Positions 46,251-59,629 of a stretch of 64,000 nt of DNA are shown here, piece after piece (within the stretch, counting starts at the first letter, position 1; every line of letters begins with the position of its first letter). This DNA is from Sapria himalayana (Eukaryota; Streptophyta; Magnoliopsida; Malpighiales; Rafflesiaceae), in contig JAREIK010000722.1 of NCBI GenBank assembly GCA_029783825.1, positions 62,001 to 126,000 on the forward strand, in the 5' to 3' direction. Position numbers and translations under genes: made by a program. Below the pieces are notes generated by a model that worked only from the letters and a program-made list of their open reading frames with translations, was not told the origin of the DNA and ran no database searches.

Positions 46251-48460
46251 ATTACATAACAAAGTTACCACATGTACTAAATAATCTATTACAAAAATGA
46301 CTTCCTCCATCGCTAATGATACATCATGGCATGCCATACCTGTTAAAAATATTTTTATAGAAGAAACCCACAATCATTTTTGAATCATTTTTCTACACCA
46401 CTACAACTTCCACCCATTTTGAGTTTTGACACATAATTTATTGCTGATAGGATGTAATCTTTCTTACAAGATGCCAGAAATGGGCTCATGAAATTAATTT
46501 CTCATACATGAAAAATCCCCACTTTAAGAATAAATTTAAGTGGTTTTCATGTTGCCTAGATATATTACCCAATATCTAGTATCTATCACACCATCATACC
46601 ATATTTTGACAATCTCAAAATAATAAAAGGCCAAAAAATAGATTATAATACATTTTATTGCCAAGATTCCTTCCATGATTGGTGATTTTTAAGGATGATC
46701 ATTATTTGTTCATCTTTGGGCATGTATCTTCTTATAATCTGATCGATATATCTTTTAAATAATAGTGGATCATCTCGTAGATAGTTTCACATGCTAAATA
46801 GCTAACAAACTCAACATACTAGAATAGTATGGTTTCTATCATCAAAACTTGCTCATTCGAGAAATCCTCTAAAATTTTAGATTCTTTTATTCCTTTGCCA
46901 TGAATTCTAATCATGATATATAGTTGGCTATCACATTATCACTTTTCTTCTTATCTCAGAATTCTAAATCAAATCTTGGTGGAGTAGTATCTATCTTATC
47001 AACCTCAGCCAAGCTTTCTTTTTTGTCATCAAGTAACAAATAGTTGTGTGATCCATATAAATCATCACTTTTATTTCAAGGATGTATGATCATAATTTTT
47101 TATAAGAGAAAATCACAACTAATATTTTTTTTCCATAGTTATATAATTTACTTGGTCTTCATTAAAAGTCTGGTTGACATAAGAAATTTTCTAAAAGATC
47201 TTGTCCTATTTATGTCCCAATATGGCTCCCAAGACATATGCGCTTACATCGCACATTATAAAAAATGTTCCTTCTTATCATGGCATAATCAAGATTGAGC
47301 TTTTAATCAATTTTTTTTTCAATTTCTTCAAAGGCAGCATTTAATTCTTGATTGAAAATAAAATATTGAATTTTTCTCCAAGAGTTTCCATAATAGTTAT
47401 GTTATTTTCAAAAAGTTATTGATAAATCTCTAGTAAACTTCCATGTGCTCAAGGAAACTCCTTACCCTTTTGACTGTGGTGGGGTGTGGAGAGGTTTTGT
47501 TCACTGACATATTAGCATCATACACCTCTAATCCTTTAGCTAAAACAACATATCTAAGTATGATCTCTTCGTTAACTATAAATGACATTTTCTATAATCA
47601 AGGACAACATTTTTCTCATAACACCACTTCAATACAGCCTCCAAGTTATGCAAGTATCCTTAAAAGAATCTCTATACGCAAAGAAATCATTCAAAAATAT
47701 ATTTATAATTTATTCATTAAGGCTAGCAAAAATAACTTTTGTATACCTATGAAATGAGGTCGAAGCATTACAAAGCTCAAATGACATACTCCTAAATGTG
47801 AAAGTCCTTTATGAGCAAGTGAACATTATTTTTCCTTAATCTACCAGATCAATCAGAATCTAATTGTAATCTAAATATCCATCCAAATCCAATAAAATGA
47901 AAGAGATGAGATTTTGTCTAATAACTAGGCCATGAACAAAAGTGGATAATGATCCTTTCTTGTCCCATTATTCAATTTCCAATAATAAACATTTAATCAT
48001 TTATTCAGTTGTTGCTCATGCAGTAATCTCTTCATCAGTTACAATTTTGACTATCATTAATCTTCCCTTCTCTGGTACAAGATAAATCATACTCATCTAT
48101 GGACTATTTGATATGACATAAATAATACCTACCTTTAGCCATTTTATGATCTCTTTTTTTATCACATCATTCATTATGGAATTTCACCTCTATTGGTGCT
48201 CAATTGTTGACTCCACATCATGCTCAATAAAAATCTTATGCATGCTTATTGATATTTTTTTTCATTTGATATATTCAAATGACCATGAAATAGTGCCCAA
48301 ATATTTATTTTATAAAATTCACCATAATGGTGCCCATTTCCTCCATTAACAATGCCAAAATAATAATCAATTTCACCTCTATAAAAGTATAATGAAAATG
48401 ATATGTTAGCACCTCAAAGATCAATCAATATGAAGTTGTCCAATCTTATGGGAACTTCTC
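46251..48460 (-). pseudogene. second Athila/Tat-like pol, decayed
   Basis: On the minus strand a reverse transcriptase to integrase order is seen. RT remnants run from about 48440 to 47020. The end of RNase H lies at about 46980-46890 (FDLEF-DKKKSDNVIANY, compared with the EIRDKKGSENVVADHLSRL consensus). Integrase at 46400-46300 shows IFNRYGMP...IISDGGSHFCNRL, the second catalytic-Asp region of Athila/Tat integrase. It stops abruptly at about 46250, where the X repeat begins, so the rest of integrase is missing. It matches 18570-20560 region by region, but no long open frame survives. Confidence 0.7.
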
Positions 48461-49200
48461 TTCAATAGTTGTGGATTTCTCAAAAGTCATGAAAATGTCA
48501 ATAATATTATTTATCATGAATATTATAGTGTTGGGATTAGTCATGACTTTCTTCTCCAATGACATGACTTTTTCAGATGTCATAATATCAATATTTCCTT
48601 TCTGGAACTTCAAAGTTGTGGTTCTATTTGAGACCACTAGAAAAGTCATGGCAATTTTCATTTCAGCCTTTTGGTCTTTAATTTCTATTTTTTTTACCAT
48701 CTAAATTTCATTATTCTATAATGAAAATTTCATTGATTTCTATGAATTTTTTTCATAAATATTCATGCTCGATTTTACAATTCCTTCACAATTCTTTTAT
48801 TATGGTGATATTCCATATTATTCCTTTGTTTGGTCTTTATAAGTAATGTGCTAACTATACCAATGAATCCTAGAATGGTTTTTGTTGGACACCATTTTGA
48901 CGAGTCATCTCTTTCACATTTTCTCACTTTATGGGTCCCAATGTATTAGCTCAGACTCATAGTTTCACTCCATTAATTGTGGCTAAAAAATAAAAACATA
49001 CTAAAATGAAAGACACAAATTAGTAACACAAATCAGACAATATAAATCAAAATATAAAATTCAGATATTGATTTCCAAACTAAAAAAATAGAACTATCAT
49101 TTTTCAATGATATTTACATCAACTATAGTTGACTAATCAAACCAAAAAATTAATAGAAATAGTATCAAAAACTTGTAATTTTATTATGATATCTAATTTT
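48461..49200. repeat. 5' part of the Athila/Tat-like element with GTCATGAC motifs
   Basis: 48470-48704 is open on both strands and repeats AAAGTCATG and related phrases (for example 48482, 48537, 48564, 48650); its sequence resembles 17769-17966. The open frames reflect the repeat rather than a gene. 48710-49200 is AT-rich without recognised content. Confidence 0.45.
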
Positions 49201-51600
49201 TAGGATTAAGAAAAGTCTCAAAACTTTATTATGCGAGGATCTCTCATTCAACTAATCCTGCAAGTATATAAGTCATATAAATAGTAAAATGAACTTTTTA
49301 TCTAGATATCAGTCACACAAAGATTATGTAGGCAATTCAACTAATCAAAATTTAGAAAACTATTATCCTAGTTGAAATGATAAGATTGAGTATTAGGTAA
49401 GATTTGGTGTATTTTATTATGCAAGATGGATAATTTAAATAGTTTTGGTTACATAATAAATGTTAGATTGTTATGAAGATATTCTAGTTTGCTAATGGCA
49501 TACAAGGTGGTTATCAACTATTAAGCTCTCCCCAATGATGATCCCCTCATAGCTGTCACTTTGATACTTTATCACCAAAATGATAAGTCATCCTTACTCA
49601 AAGGTCATCCACGAGTCCATATCTTTTAAGCTTATTAACTATCTTTGATAGTTACTTCAAATTTACATTCTGATTCACTATCCACATGTGTCATATAGAT
49701 ATAAATTGATATGATAGTAAAAGTATTTGTACTTTTAGCTTCATAAGTATTATACTCACACAATTAACATATGTTTTCTTTCAAATTTTACTAATATGAG
49801 CCATATGATAGAAAGTAACTCATATTGTTGTCATCACCTAATGAGTCATCTCAACTCGCATGTATCTCATGGCTTACCCGTCATCATCTACCATGCTAAA
49901 CACATGAATTTTCATACAAATGATAAAATCCTTAGAAAAATATTATATAAAATACTCATATCAATTGAGGGTGAGTTCTTATAAGACATGCACAATATCT
50001 TAGTTTATAAAAAGTGTTCATATGTCTAGCTTCATCAGTATCATACTCGCATAATTAAAATATCTCGATATTATGTTTTATCATATAGATTTATCTCAAG
50101 CATAATGATTAGAAAGGTTATTACTTTATTCCTACCATTATGCATGAGTGTGCTTCATGGCTTATATGTTACCATCCACCATGATAGTATGCACAAACCT
50201 ACCAATAATAAAATCCTAATTTAATTTATACATAATTACCACTTCCATCAATAACAAAACTATAATAAAATTCAAACATAAAATCATTCATTAAGTATCC
50301 ATCATACAAAATTAAATACAATAATCCTAGATCTCAATTTAGCCTAATATTGAGAAGAATTTACATGAGATAATTAAAGATACATCTTATGGAATTTAGA
50401 ATTCCCAATGTTAATCCTCAAAAGCATCTAGGAATCAAGCAATAAATTCACAAAACACGATTGTGTCTCATATTTACCCCTAGGTTGAGTCAAAACTTAT
50501 GCCCTTCTCCTAAGGTTTATGCTTGTACTTTGTGTCACCCTTTTTTCCATGGATCTCCACAAGTTTTGGATCATATTTTACTTCCAAACCCCTTGTTTTT
50601 TATCTTTTTTTCTCATGCCATAAAAACTTCTTTTAAAAATTCATGATTTGCACTTTTATTCTAGAATGGTTAGGTGCGAATTTTAAGTTCTAAAGTCACA
50701 ACTTTATGGCTTATTATGACTTACTTTCATCTATGTAACACAAAGTCATGATGCTGATAATGAGCCATGACTTTGATTTTATTCTAACTTTAAAAGGCTG
50801 TGATGCTGGGAATGATCATTATTATACATTTTATTTTTGGAACACAAAGTCGTGATGATAGGAATAATCCATAAATTTGGTCTCTCTCTTACATCAAATG
50901 GTTATGGTACTATAAATGGCCATAACTATTAATTTTTCTTTTGTAATACTAAGTCATGACACTAGAATGATCATATATTATGTAGTTTGCCTTTGTAACC
51001 CAAAGTCATGGTGATGGGAATAAGTCAAGGATTTGATCATTTTTTTAGAACAAAGAGTCACGACCTTTTAAATGACTAGGACTGAAGTATTGCCCTATGA
51101 AATTTCTATAGCTAAAAGACATATTGTAGGAATAGTGTTGTAGCTTTTACCTTGGACTTGGTTGCTCTGTAATGAGAAAGTTGCAACATGTAGGGTCATC
51201 ATAGCTTTTAGTACTAATGGGGTAATTGGTTATTGCAATACACAATTAATGTTATACCCATGAAAAATATGTCAAGGTGGCTTAGTTGTAACTTCAAAAA
51301 TGTTTCAAAGTCAAAAAGAAGTGATACAAAATGAAATTATTATATCAATGAGATTATAGAGTTGTGTTGTGTGAAAATTACCACAACTATTTGTGTAGAG
51401 ATTCAGACGAAGAATAGATGCCGAAACTACCTTATAAACTCAATAAGATGTAAAAAAAGTCATAAAATGAAGAATTATATGACTTTACTTTCCTTTTTGC
51501 TCGTATCCATCTCAATAATCCAACAAGTATCATATTTCACCCAAAAACTACCTAATATTACTATTATTCATCACAATTCATCAAAAGCTTTAAATAAGTG
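49201..51600. repeat. X and R repeat copy (likely 5' LTR of the second Athila/Tat-like element)
   Basis: 49500-50460 resembles 9400-10560 (for example AAGCATAATGATTAGAAAGG at 50097 against 10341, and the flanks of CATGAGTGTGCTTCATGG). 50640-51600 is R-type, with repeated AAAGTCATGA/GTCACGAC phrases at 50690-51070. Its orientation agrees with a minus-strand element whose 5' LTR lies to the right of pol at 46251-48460. Confidence 0.6.
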
Positions 51601-53747
51601 AAATTCTTCTAATTAAACTTCATTTCTATACAAACACATAATGGATGATTACCAAAATAAATTATATTATGATATTTGAGATGCCGAATATCTTTAATGA
51701 TCCCTAAATTATTTATTTTCTTATTAATCAAATTGATTCCAAACTCCACTATTGAAGAATCTGGTTGACCACTAAAAGAATGAACATTCTAGAATCCAAG
51801 TTCTACCGTTCCCACTCAAGAGCTATAATATGCTTGGTTTGATTAGTTAAATTTAATAAGATATAAAATAATTTTAAAATTCAATGTGATGTGTTTTTAC
51901 ATTTTTAATGGTGGGTTTTTGTATAGTTAGTAAATTGCCTATAAAGCACATATAGACATAATGGGAAGGGTGTACATTAAAAATATAGATCCAAAATAAA
52001 TGAATTTATATTGAAAAAATAAAAAAAATAAGTATTGTAAATAGCACAACTTATGGTCAACCACATGTCTTTAGAAAGCTATAAACAAGTTGACAATAAC
52101 TTCTTCTCTTCTCATTTTTTATGTTAATTTCATTTTAAAATTCACACAACCTCAAAAATTTAGTAGAAACAAATAAAAAAATAAAATCAAGATCCTTCCC
52201 ATTTAGTCATTTAAAATGGATTGAATTCTAGAAAATATCATGAATATGCATAAACAATAAAGTTAAATATTCACATACAAAAGTAAAGTCATTTACATAA
52301 AATGAGCCCTTATGTCTAAATATATAATAATGTTTCAAAAAAACAAATCTAAATGTTCTAGAAAAATACCCACATAGATATGTAAGCTTCAAAATCAGGT
52401 TTGACCATCAACATTTTCTCCACTTGGAGAAAATATGGGTGACCAACTAATGAACAATAGGAAAATATCAAGAAAACATGGAAAAATATATAGTTTACCT
52501 CCATAGCCACGTATATTTTCAATTATACAAATCTAATGCTTAAAAATAAGCTTTAAAATATCCATATACATACATATACATATACATTGCTATACAAATT
52601 CAAAAAATCATAATGTATGTGCATGCTTTATGAAAAAATTCATTTTTTAAACTCATATAATTTTCACAAACATACATAATTTATGCATATCAATGCTCTA
52701 CTAGGCCACAATGGAACATTTAAAAACTAACCCAATAGCTCTAGCCTAGCTATCATCCTCACTGGGGAACACATGCACCTACTCTCATGATATGAAGACT
52801 CATGAGAGATTTATAAAATTCTAGCTTGGAAACCACTACTATTGTATAAGGGGGTTTAGGGTCATTCTCCCAATGGAATATCTAATCTATGCCTATGTGG
52901 ATATTCGTGTAGATTTATCCCTCTATGTCCTTAGCAGGACTAATAGTCACCGCAAAACCTCATATTTAAAATATGTATTTTTAAAAAAAAATTATTTAAA
53001 TTTCATCAAAATATCATATAGTTCATAATCGAAGAGATATAGATACTTTTGTATAACTCATTTTCATTTTTTTCACTCATGTTTTTCCTACCTTGGTTTT
53101 CCCAAAGGATTTTTCTAGTAGATCGACTTGTTTCTTAATACTTTTTTAGGTCTAGGATATGAATAAGTACTTCATATTTCAAATCTTTCAATTAAAATAA
53201 AATGGTATAAATCAACACATAAAACGATTGGGATGATACTTATGTTGGAATCATACCTTAAGCACCACAATCTTGAGGTAGAAGAAGGAAAAAAAAATTA
53301 ATCTCACCCATGAATCCACCTTTGATCTCGAAAAATCAAGATTATCATTAGATATTATACAAGAGAAATATTTTTCTTTGGTAATAATGCCTTCTTTGTT
53401 TAGGATTTGTAATAACCATTGTGTCTCGATCTAAGTACACCTTAAATAGTGATCCGCATGAAGTTGAATGTAAAAACTTCCAAGGAAGTGATCTTGGAGG
53501 CAAGTTGGTGCTAACCAAACTTGGATCCTAACAAGAGAGATTACATATAGAAAATCCTATTGTCTCCTTTACACGAATTAAAACAAAACTTACATCCCAA
53601 AATGAATAGTAAGAGCAAGGCTTATTATAAGGATTTCTTCTATGCTATTTAAAATACTTTTTTCATATAAAAATCATATTCAAATCTTTTGCTATGTGTT
53701 ATGAGGATTGAAAGACTAATTCCCTTTTCTTTTTGATTATCAAGATT

Positions 53748-53788
<41 letters not shown>

Positions 53789-55036
53789 TGTGTATTTTGA
53801 AAAAAAACTTATCTACTTTAGTTATTCTTTTTAAATAGAGTGGGATCCACGTATATTCCACATTCCTTCTACATAAGAGAACTAATCAAATCAAGTCTCA
53901 ATTAATTGAATCCTAACATAGTTTAATTCTTACTTACTTTATCATCTTTTAACACATAGTCCTACCTTATTAGATTATGGAGAGAAAAAATCAAAATGTC
54001 TTTCACCTTTGGGTGGGAAAACCATATACATCTCATTCTCATGAGGCTTGTTTTTCAAGGACCTTAAGACAAATAGAGAGCCAATGTTTTTTAAAGTCAT
54101 GTTGAGGCCATAACTAAAGCAAGTCCCTCAAATTGGATCAAATCCAAATTACTTTATTTTAGCTTCAAACTTCTAAGGGTGTGACCTATTTGGCTTTTAA
54201 TTATTTTGGTTACTTAGTTAAATATTTGAATTAAATAAGCCATGAGAAATATCTAACAACACATCATGACAACAATTGACTAGAAAGTCAATGGTATGAT
54301 TGAAAACCCTTTCATCGACAACAACATGTGTAAATTATCTTTTCACTTTTTATATATCCCACTTGGTTCAAAGCATGGATAAAGTGTAGCTCCCATTATA
54401 TTGGTTATATCATGCCATTGAAGATATACTTCATGATATTTTCACTTTGACTAGAGATTTCTGAGTAATAATTTTGAAAAGTGGTTGTGGATATACTCCT
54501 CGCTCTTTTAGGAGTGGTGAATCTTCTATTAACTACTGAAATGACTTTAACACTTCAAACTATACCCAATCGTTACCCTATGATTGACCTTTGAGAGGCA
54601 ATAAGGAATGAAGTTAAAACATAGGGTCCATATCCAAGGCAAACTTGATTATTTCAAGTCTAAAGATAGATTCATCATTGCTATGAAGATATTATCATTT
54701 ATATTAAATAGCTAATTCATATGTTTGTCTCATAGCATGTATTTGATGTACTTGACTCTTATTAGGAAGCATCCACATGTCTAATTTAAGCATCACCATA
54801 ATCATAATTCATGAGATCAACTATTTGGTTAAATCAAGAAATATAATATGTGCTACTTTATCTAAATCAAGAATATCCAATCTAGTTGATCATGTAATTA
54901 TAGATAATTTTGATAAAAAATAACTACACAAGATAGGAATATCATTATTACATCATGATTTCTTTCATGTTATATAATATTTCATAAACTTCATTACTTA
55001 ATTTAAGATAATAATAATATCAAATTAATAAATAAG
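51601..55036. other. unassigned AT-rich repetitive-looking sequence
   Basis: No coding frame is convincing. A higher-GC patch at 52700-52960 (CACTGGGGAACACATGCACC; CTTAGCAGGACTAATAGTC) and another at 53230-53560 look like LTR or untranslated regions of further elements, but I cannot assign them. A TA microsatellite sits at 53754-53785. Confidence 0.35.
53754..53785. repeat. (TA)n microsatellite
   Basis: About 16 uninterrupted TA units. The minus-strand frame at 53649-53861 that reads IYIYIY is an artefact of it. Confidence 0.9.
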
Positions 55037-55219
55037 TCATTGTAATTTTAAAAGTAAGTTATGCAAAAAGTATAAAAGATGATCATATTTAGAATAATTC
55101 TTTAACAACTTGGGTAATATGAAGATATAGAACACATCATGTACAAAAGCATACTCTAGTGGTAGTGCCAACTGATAACTAGTTGGTCCCATTCTAATAA
55201 GTATATCAAATGTACCCAC
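55037..55219 (-). pseudogene. Ty3/gypsy integrase C-terminal scrap
   Basis: On the minus strand HVGTFDILIRMGPTSYQLAL is followed by PLEYAFVHDVFYIFILPKLLKN. This matches the consensus YVGPFEILERIGPVAYRLALP-L..VH-VFHVSMLKKY found at the integrase C-terminus of plant gypsy elements. The upstream part of pol is not visible to the right, so this is an isolated fragment. Which clade it came from cannot be told from 60 residues; it is like Tekay/Reina types. Confidence 0.7.
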
Positions 55220-57239
55220 ATGTCATGAAACTAGATTTTATCTTCTTTTACATAATGGTGTACACCATTATGAAGGGATACTTAAAAAAACCTTATGTTT
55301 AACCTCAAACTCCAGAGATAATGCAATTATTTTATGCAACCCTTTCAACTCAATCATTCCATTTGGTATGGAAGGATAGAAATAGAGCTAAATTTTTCGT
55401 ATCAATCTACAAATTTCTATTTTCTTGAAAGAAACAACATTGGTAACTCCTCAGAGAATAAATTACAAATGCTCACACAATCAGAACATGAGATTAAAGA
55501 GTCTCATTTTTGGCTTTTCTCTAGCCTTATTCAAAAGAGTGAAACATAAAGTTATGCATAAGTTTTTTACAAGGCCAGCCACTAGATAGTGGTCATGAAA
55601 ACTTCTTATAAATACAATAAAATGTTCACCAACTTGTGATATGACTCATCCCTTGAACAAAAAAGGAATACATGAATTATAATAACCAATCCATTACAAA
55701 GATTATATCATATAAAAAAAATTAAAAATAAAAGAATGACACATAGACAAATTACCAAAACAAAGTTCACAATGTTTACATACCTTACTCACTAAAATCA
55801 AATTTTCCAACAAGGAGCAACACATAAAATAGAGTCAAACTTTTTGAACTTCATACCTAATCCATACAAACAAACATGATACAAAATAATGAGAATCACT
55901 AGCATTAAATAAAATATATTCTCAAGTACTACAAACAAAGAATATTCCTTTCATTTCAACATCTACAATTTACTTCTCCTCCATGATAGGCAAGATGGCG
56001 AAAGCTCATCTAGATCTCTTCCCCAAATTATATGTTGATTATGAAATATTGGAAGTAGAGGGTACTAGTAATAATGCTCTAAGCCTATCATATGAAATGG
56101 TATTTTGACTATTTATGAAAATTAATTATTATTATGATTCACATATTTATTATATATAATGCCTTTGAATAATATTATTAATTATTCTAAATGTCCCTAA
56201 TCAATTATTATTTTGGGAAAAACAATGAATTAAGATTACTATAAAGTTTGATTGATATTCATAGGATGAATATGTGTTTGAGATACAAATCAAATTTATA
56301 TATATTTGTTGAGAATAAATATTGGATAGACTCGTCTTGAGATTGATATATGGATCAAAGTCATAAGTTAATCTCTAATAATAGTGTCATTAAATTTTGT
56401 GATCTGAGATCACTATAGTTCTCAATATAATAAATATTATATTTTGATATAATCAAATATTATCTTTAATCATATGACTATAAAAGTTATACTTGAACAT
56501 AATAAAAATTATGTAGTGAGATATGGGCGATTATAATGGAATATGTCCCTCTGATTATAAAAGAGATATATTTACATCCCCTAGATAATTGAGACTGAGA
56601 AATGCATAGTCATGTTCAAATGAATTGATGGATGTCAATGTCATTTGTTTAGTCAATCTAATTGAGTTTTGAGTAATTAAAGATAAGATGATATAAGGTT
56701 GACTTTGTCCAAGCCTTATATTCTATCAAGATATCATGAGATAAAAGAATTATGTCATTAGCTATATTATTGTTGTCTCAGATCATGAGCATTTCATTTA
56801 ACTTCGATAGTCATAATGTCTTGCTAGAGGCCTCTTATGACTTGTAGGATCAAAATATGATTTTGGCCTACTACCAATGTTAATTAAACCTATAGGGTCG
56901 TACATTAAGAAAGAATAATAATGGTTATTGTTTTTCACTCTATATAGTAATTTAAAATGATGAGATTATTTTAAATTAGAAATAATAATTAGTTGTTATT
57001 TAAATTTGAATTTAATTTTGAGAAATTCATGATTTAAAGAAATAATTAATCTGTTATATTTTCTAATTGGATAAGAAAATAATCTGTAAATGGTTTTTAA
57101 AAAGAATTTTAAAAATATAATAATATATAAATTCATTTCCTTATATGATAAGGAATTAAAATTAAATTGTTATTATTTTAAAAAGTTTTAAATATATAAT
57201 ATTATAAAATTTATTTTTTTGACTTAAACCCTAGCAAAC

Positions 57240-57240
<1 letters not shown>
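55220..57240. other. unassigned stretch; possible LTR-type repeat at about 56050-57230
   Basis: I see no gene. The sentence GTGATCTGAGATCACTATAG at 56399 contains a TGATCTGAGATCA palindrome. 56600-56900 is richer in G/C, and the style (long AT-rich tract with TCATAAGTTAATCTC and GGTCGTACATTAAG) suggests an LTR of an unrecognised retroelement. The plus frame at 55334-55549 has no known motif. Confidence 0.3.

Positions 57241-57270
<30 letters not shown>
57241..57270. repeat. (TG)15 microsatellite
   Basis: Fifteen perfect TG units follow AAACCCTAGCAAACT. The next 40 bases (TAGAGTAGCCGCCCCCACTT) are GC-richer and may already belong to the Tekay/Del LTR. Confidence 0.95.
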
Positions 57271-57271
<1 letters not shown>

Positions 57272-59315
57272 CATATAGATTTTTAGAGTAGCCGCCCCCA
57301 CTTTGAGAACAACCAAAACAAAGAAAAAGAAAAGAAAAACCCTAAATTTGTTATGAGAAGACGAATCTGAACTAACATTCAACAAGATCATTTATTATTT
57401 GTTCGTGTGTGGATACTTATAGAGTGTGGTTGTTTTTCAAAAAGGAAGCACCTTTGAAGATCCAAATAAACCAAAGATGCATACTTTGATGGCTATACAA
57501 ATCAATTTACAAAAGCTAAATTTTATTTACCCTTCCATTAGTTTTTATGAAATGCATGTGATCTTAGGTAGGTTAAGGGATAAAAATTTTAAAATATACT
57601 GCGTTTATGTTCCAATTAGATGGGATATTCTGCTTGTTCCCCAAAAAGGTACCCAACTTGTGAAATCCTGAAAAAAAATGAATAAATAACTAACATAATT
57701 TGATTTCTGGAAAAAAGGGAAAAATGGTAATTTTTCAATAAGAGAAAATAACCTAAAAATTTTAGATCTATAATGATAAGATGGATGTCGTTATTGAATC
57801 CATCTTAGAAAATATAGCTACGGTGGCAAATTTCGTTAAATTCTGAGAAAAATCAGAATTTGTTATATTTTTATTTAATTAAATAATTATTAGAATATTT
57901 AGAGAGAAAAAAATTTGTTTAACTGAAAGACCACGCCACATCATCCGCACGTGGCTGTGCCTGCATGGGCGGTCCGTCAGTAGTCCAAGTGTCAACCTAA
58001 AAGAAAAAAGAATAAATAAAAAATTATTATTATTAATTAATGATAAAAATTATAAAAAAAGAAAAGAAAAACATCAGGAATCAGGAAAATGGGGGAAATG
58101 CTGAAAAAAAAATGTTCAACGCCGGAGAAAGATACAGTACAGAAAAAAAATATTTGTGAATTTTTTTTTAATTGTAATGGATTATTTTAGAATCGGATTA
58201 AAATAGTCCAAGAACTAAAGTTACTCTACACGATGAAATCTTCATATTGATATCAAAATTATAAAATTTTTGTCAGATTTTCTAAAAGACGGTGGTTTTC
58301 TCTTATCAGAATTTCTTTATATTTAATGGCCAGAAATGATCATGTTTTATATTTCAATTCAAATTGTTAGAAATGTTATTGAAAATAATTAATTGGCGAA
58401 AAGTTTCAGCATTTCGTTTAGTAAAAGTTAGTACAGGACGAATTGGATTTTGATTGTTATAATTGTGTCTGAAAATGGGTTAAATTAGAAATGACATAAT
58501 TACATTTCATGTGTACGGGAACATTTCATGTGTACGGGAACATTCCATATATATTGGTGGGTGCATGATATATATATATATATGTATGTATGTATGTATG
58601 TATATGTATATATGGATGGTATTTAGCAAACTCGAATTGGGGCAATGTCCAAACTGAGTTGCGTGAGATTTTATTTGGTACGTGGTTATTATAGATTGTG
58701 AGCTCGAATTGGGACAACATCATTGCAGAGTTACGGCGGTGCATATTTCTCGGAGTAAATCTAAGAAAATCATATTTTATTCGGATAAATGTTCAATATG
58801 TTTTTCGGAGTAGGTCCATATTTTTTGGAATAATTCCAAAAAAATAAATATTTCTATAGATATATATATCCAAATATATAATATGTCACATTTGGCTTCG
58901 GCATGTGTGAGGGAGTCGATAGAACTTAGGAATATGCGCATATAAATATTTCATCCATAATTGCATTCATATAAACATTGTACTTGAATGGATGTTGATA
59001 TATATTCATGACATTTTACGTACACTTAAGTAGGAAGTAACTCTGAAAGAGTTTACCTCTACTGAGCTTTGCTCACTCAGTTTGTGGGACCCCTTTTTAG
59101 GTACAGGTCCAGGACAGATGACAAATCCACATACATGATCGCACATGTGAATGGAAGTTGGTTGTGGCTTAGATAATATGTTGTGTGTTTTCTTTATTTC
59201 GCTGAGCAAATAAAATGAAAAAAAAATGTATTGTATATTTGAGAAAATTTTATTTTATTGCACATTGTATGGTGTGATGGAATGAATAGTACCCTTTGGG
59301 GGATGGGGTGTCACA
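57271..59315 (+). repeat. 5' LTR of the Tekay/Del-like element (left limit uncertain)
   Basis: The right limit is clear: GGGGTGTCACA ends at 59315, two bases before the primer-binding site. Within it, GAGCTTTGCTCACTCAGTTTG and GTGGGACCCCTTTTTAGGTA (59064-59103) are phrases I associate with the R-U5 part of Tekay/Del LTRs, and CACGTGGCTGTGCCTGCATGG near 57948 with the U3 part. The left limit is not visible because the 3' LTR is outside the window. A direct 18-19 bp duplication of CATTTCATGTGTACGGGAA lies at about 58504-58541. Confidence 0.55.
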
Positions 59316-59330
59316 GCTTGGTATTAGAGG
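59316..59330 (+). other. primer-binding site of the Tekay/Del-like element
   Basis: TTGGTATTAGAGG at 59318 is one transition away from TTGGTATCAGAG, the initiator-Met tRNA complement used by plant chromoviruses. It follows the LTR end by two bases. Confidence 0.8.
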
Positions 59331-59629
59331 TTAGGTATACTATTACCTATAACTTAAAAATTGGTACAAGATTCATAATGTGATAGGAAAGTTTAGATAT
59401 ATAGATATCTAAGATAAAGAAACATAACCTTGACGGTTTAGAAAATGAAATGATATTCTAGAAATGAAAAGTCTATTATTAGTTGGCATGTGCACTAATA
59501 ATAGAGAATGAATGTGATTTTTATATTATTATTTAGCTTATGTAGATGGCAAGTTGAGAACAAGGACACCAGGAATGTCCACGAAATGAGGATCAATTCC
59601 CAGCCTTCTTTGATCATTAGTCTCTGATA

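Noticed and set aside
48446..48704. Complementary open frames on both strands
   Set aside because: Result of palindromic GTCATGAC-type motifs, which read open both ways; no conserved domain.
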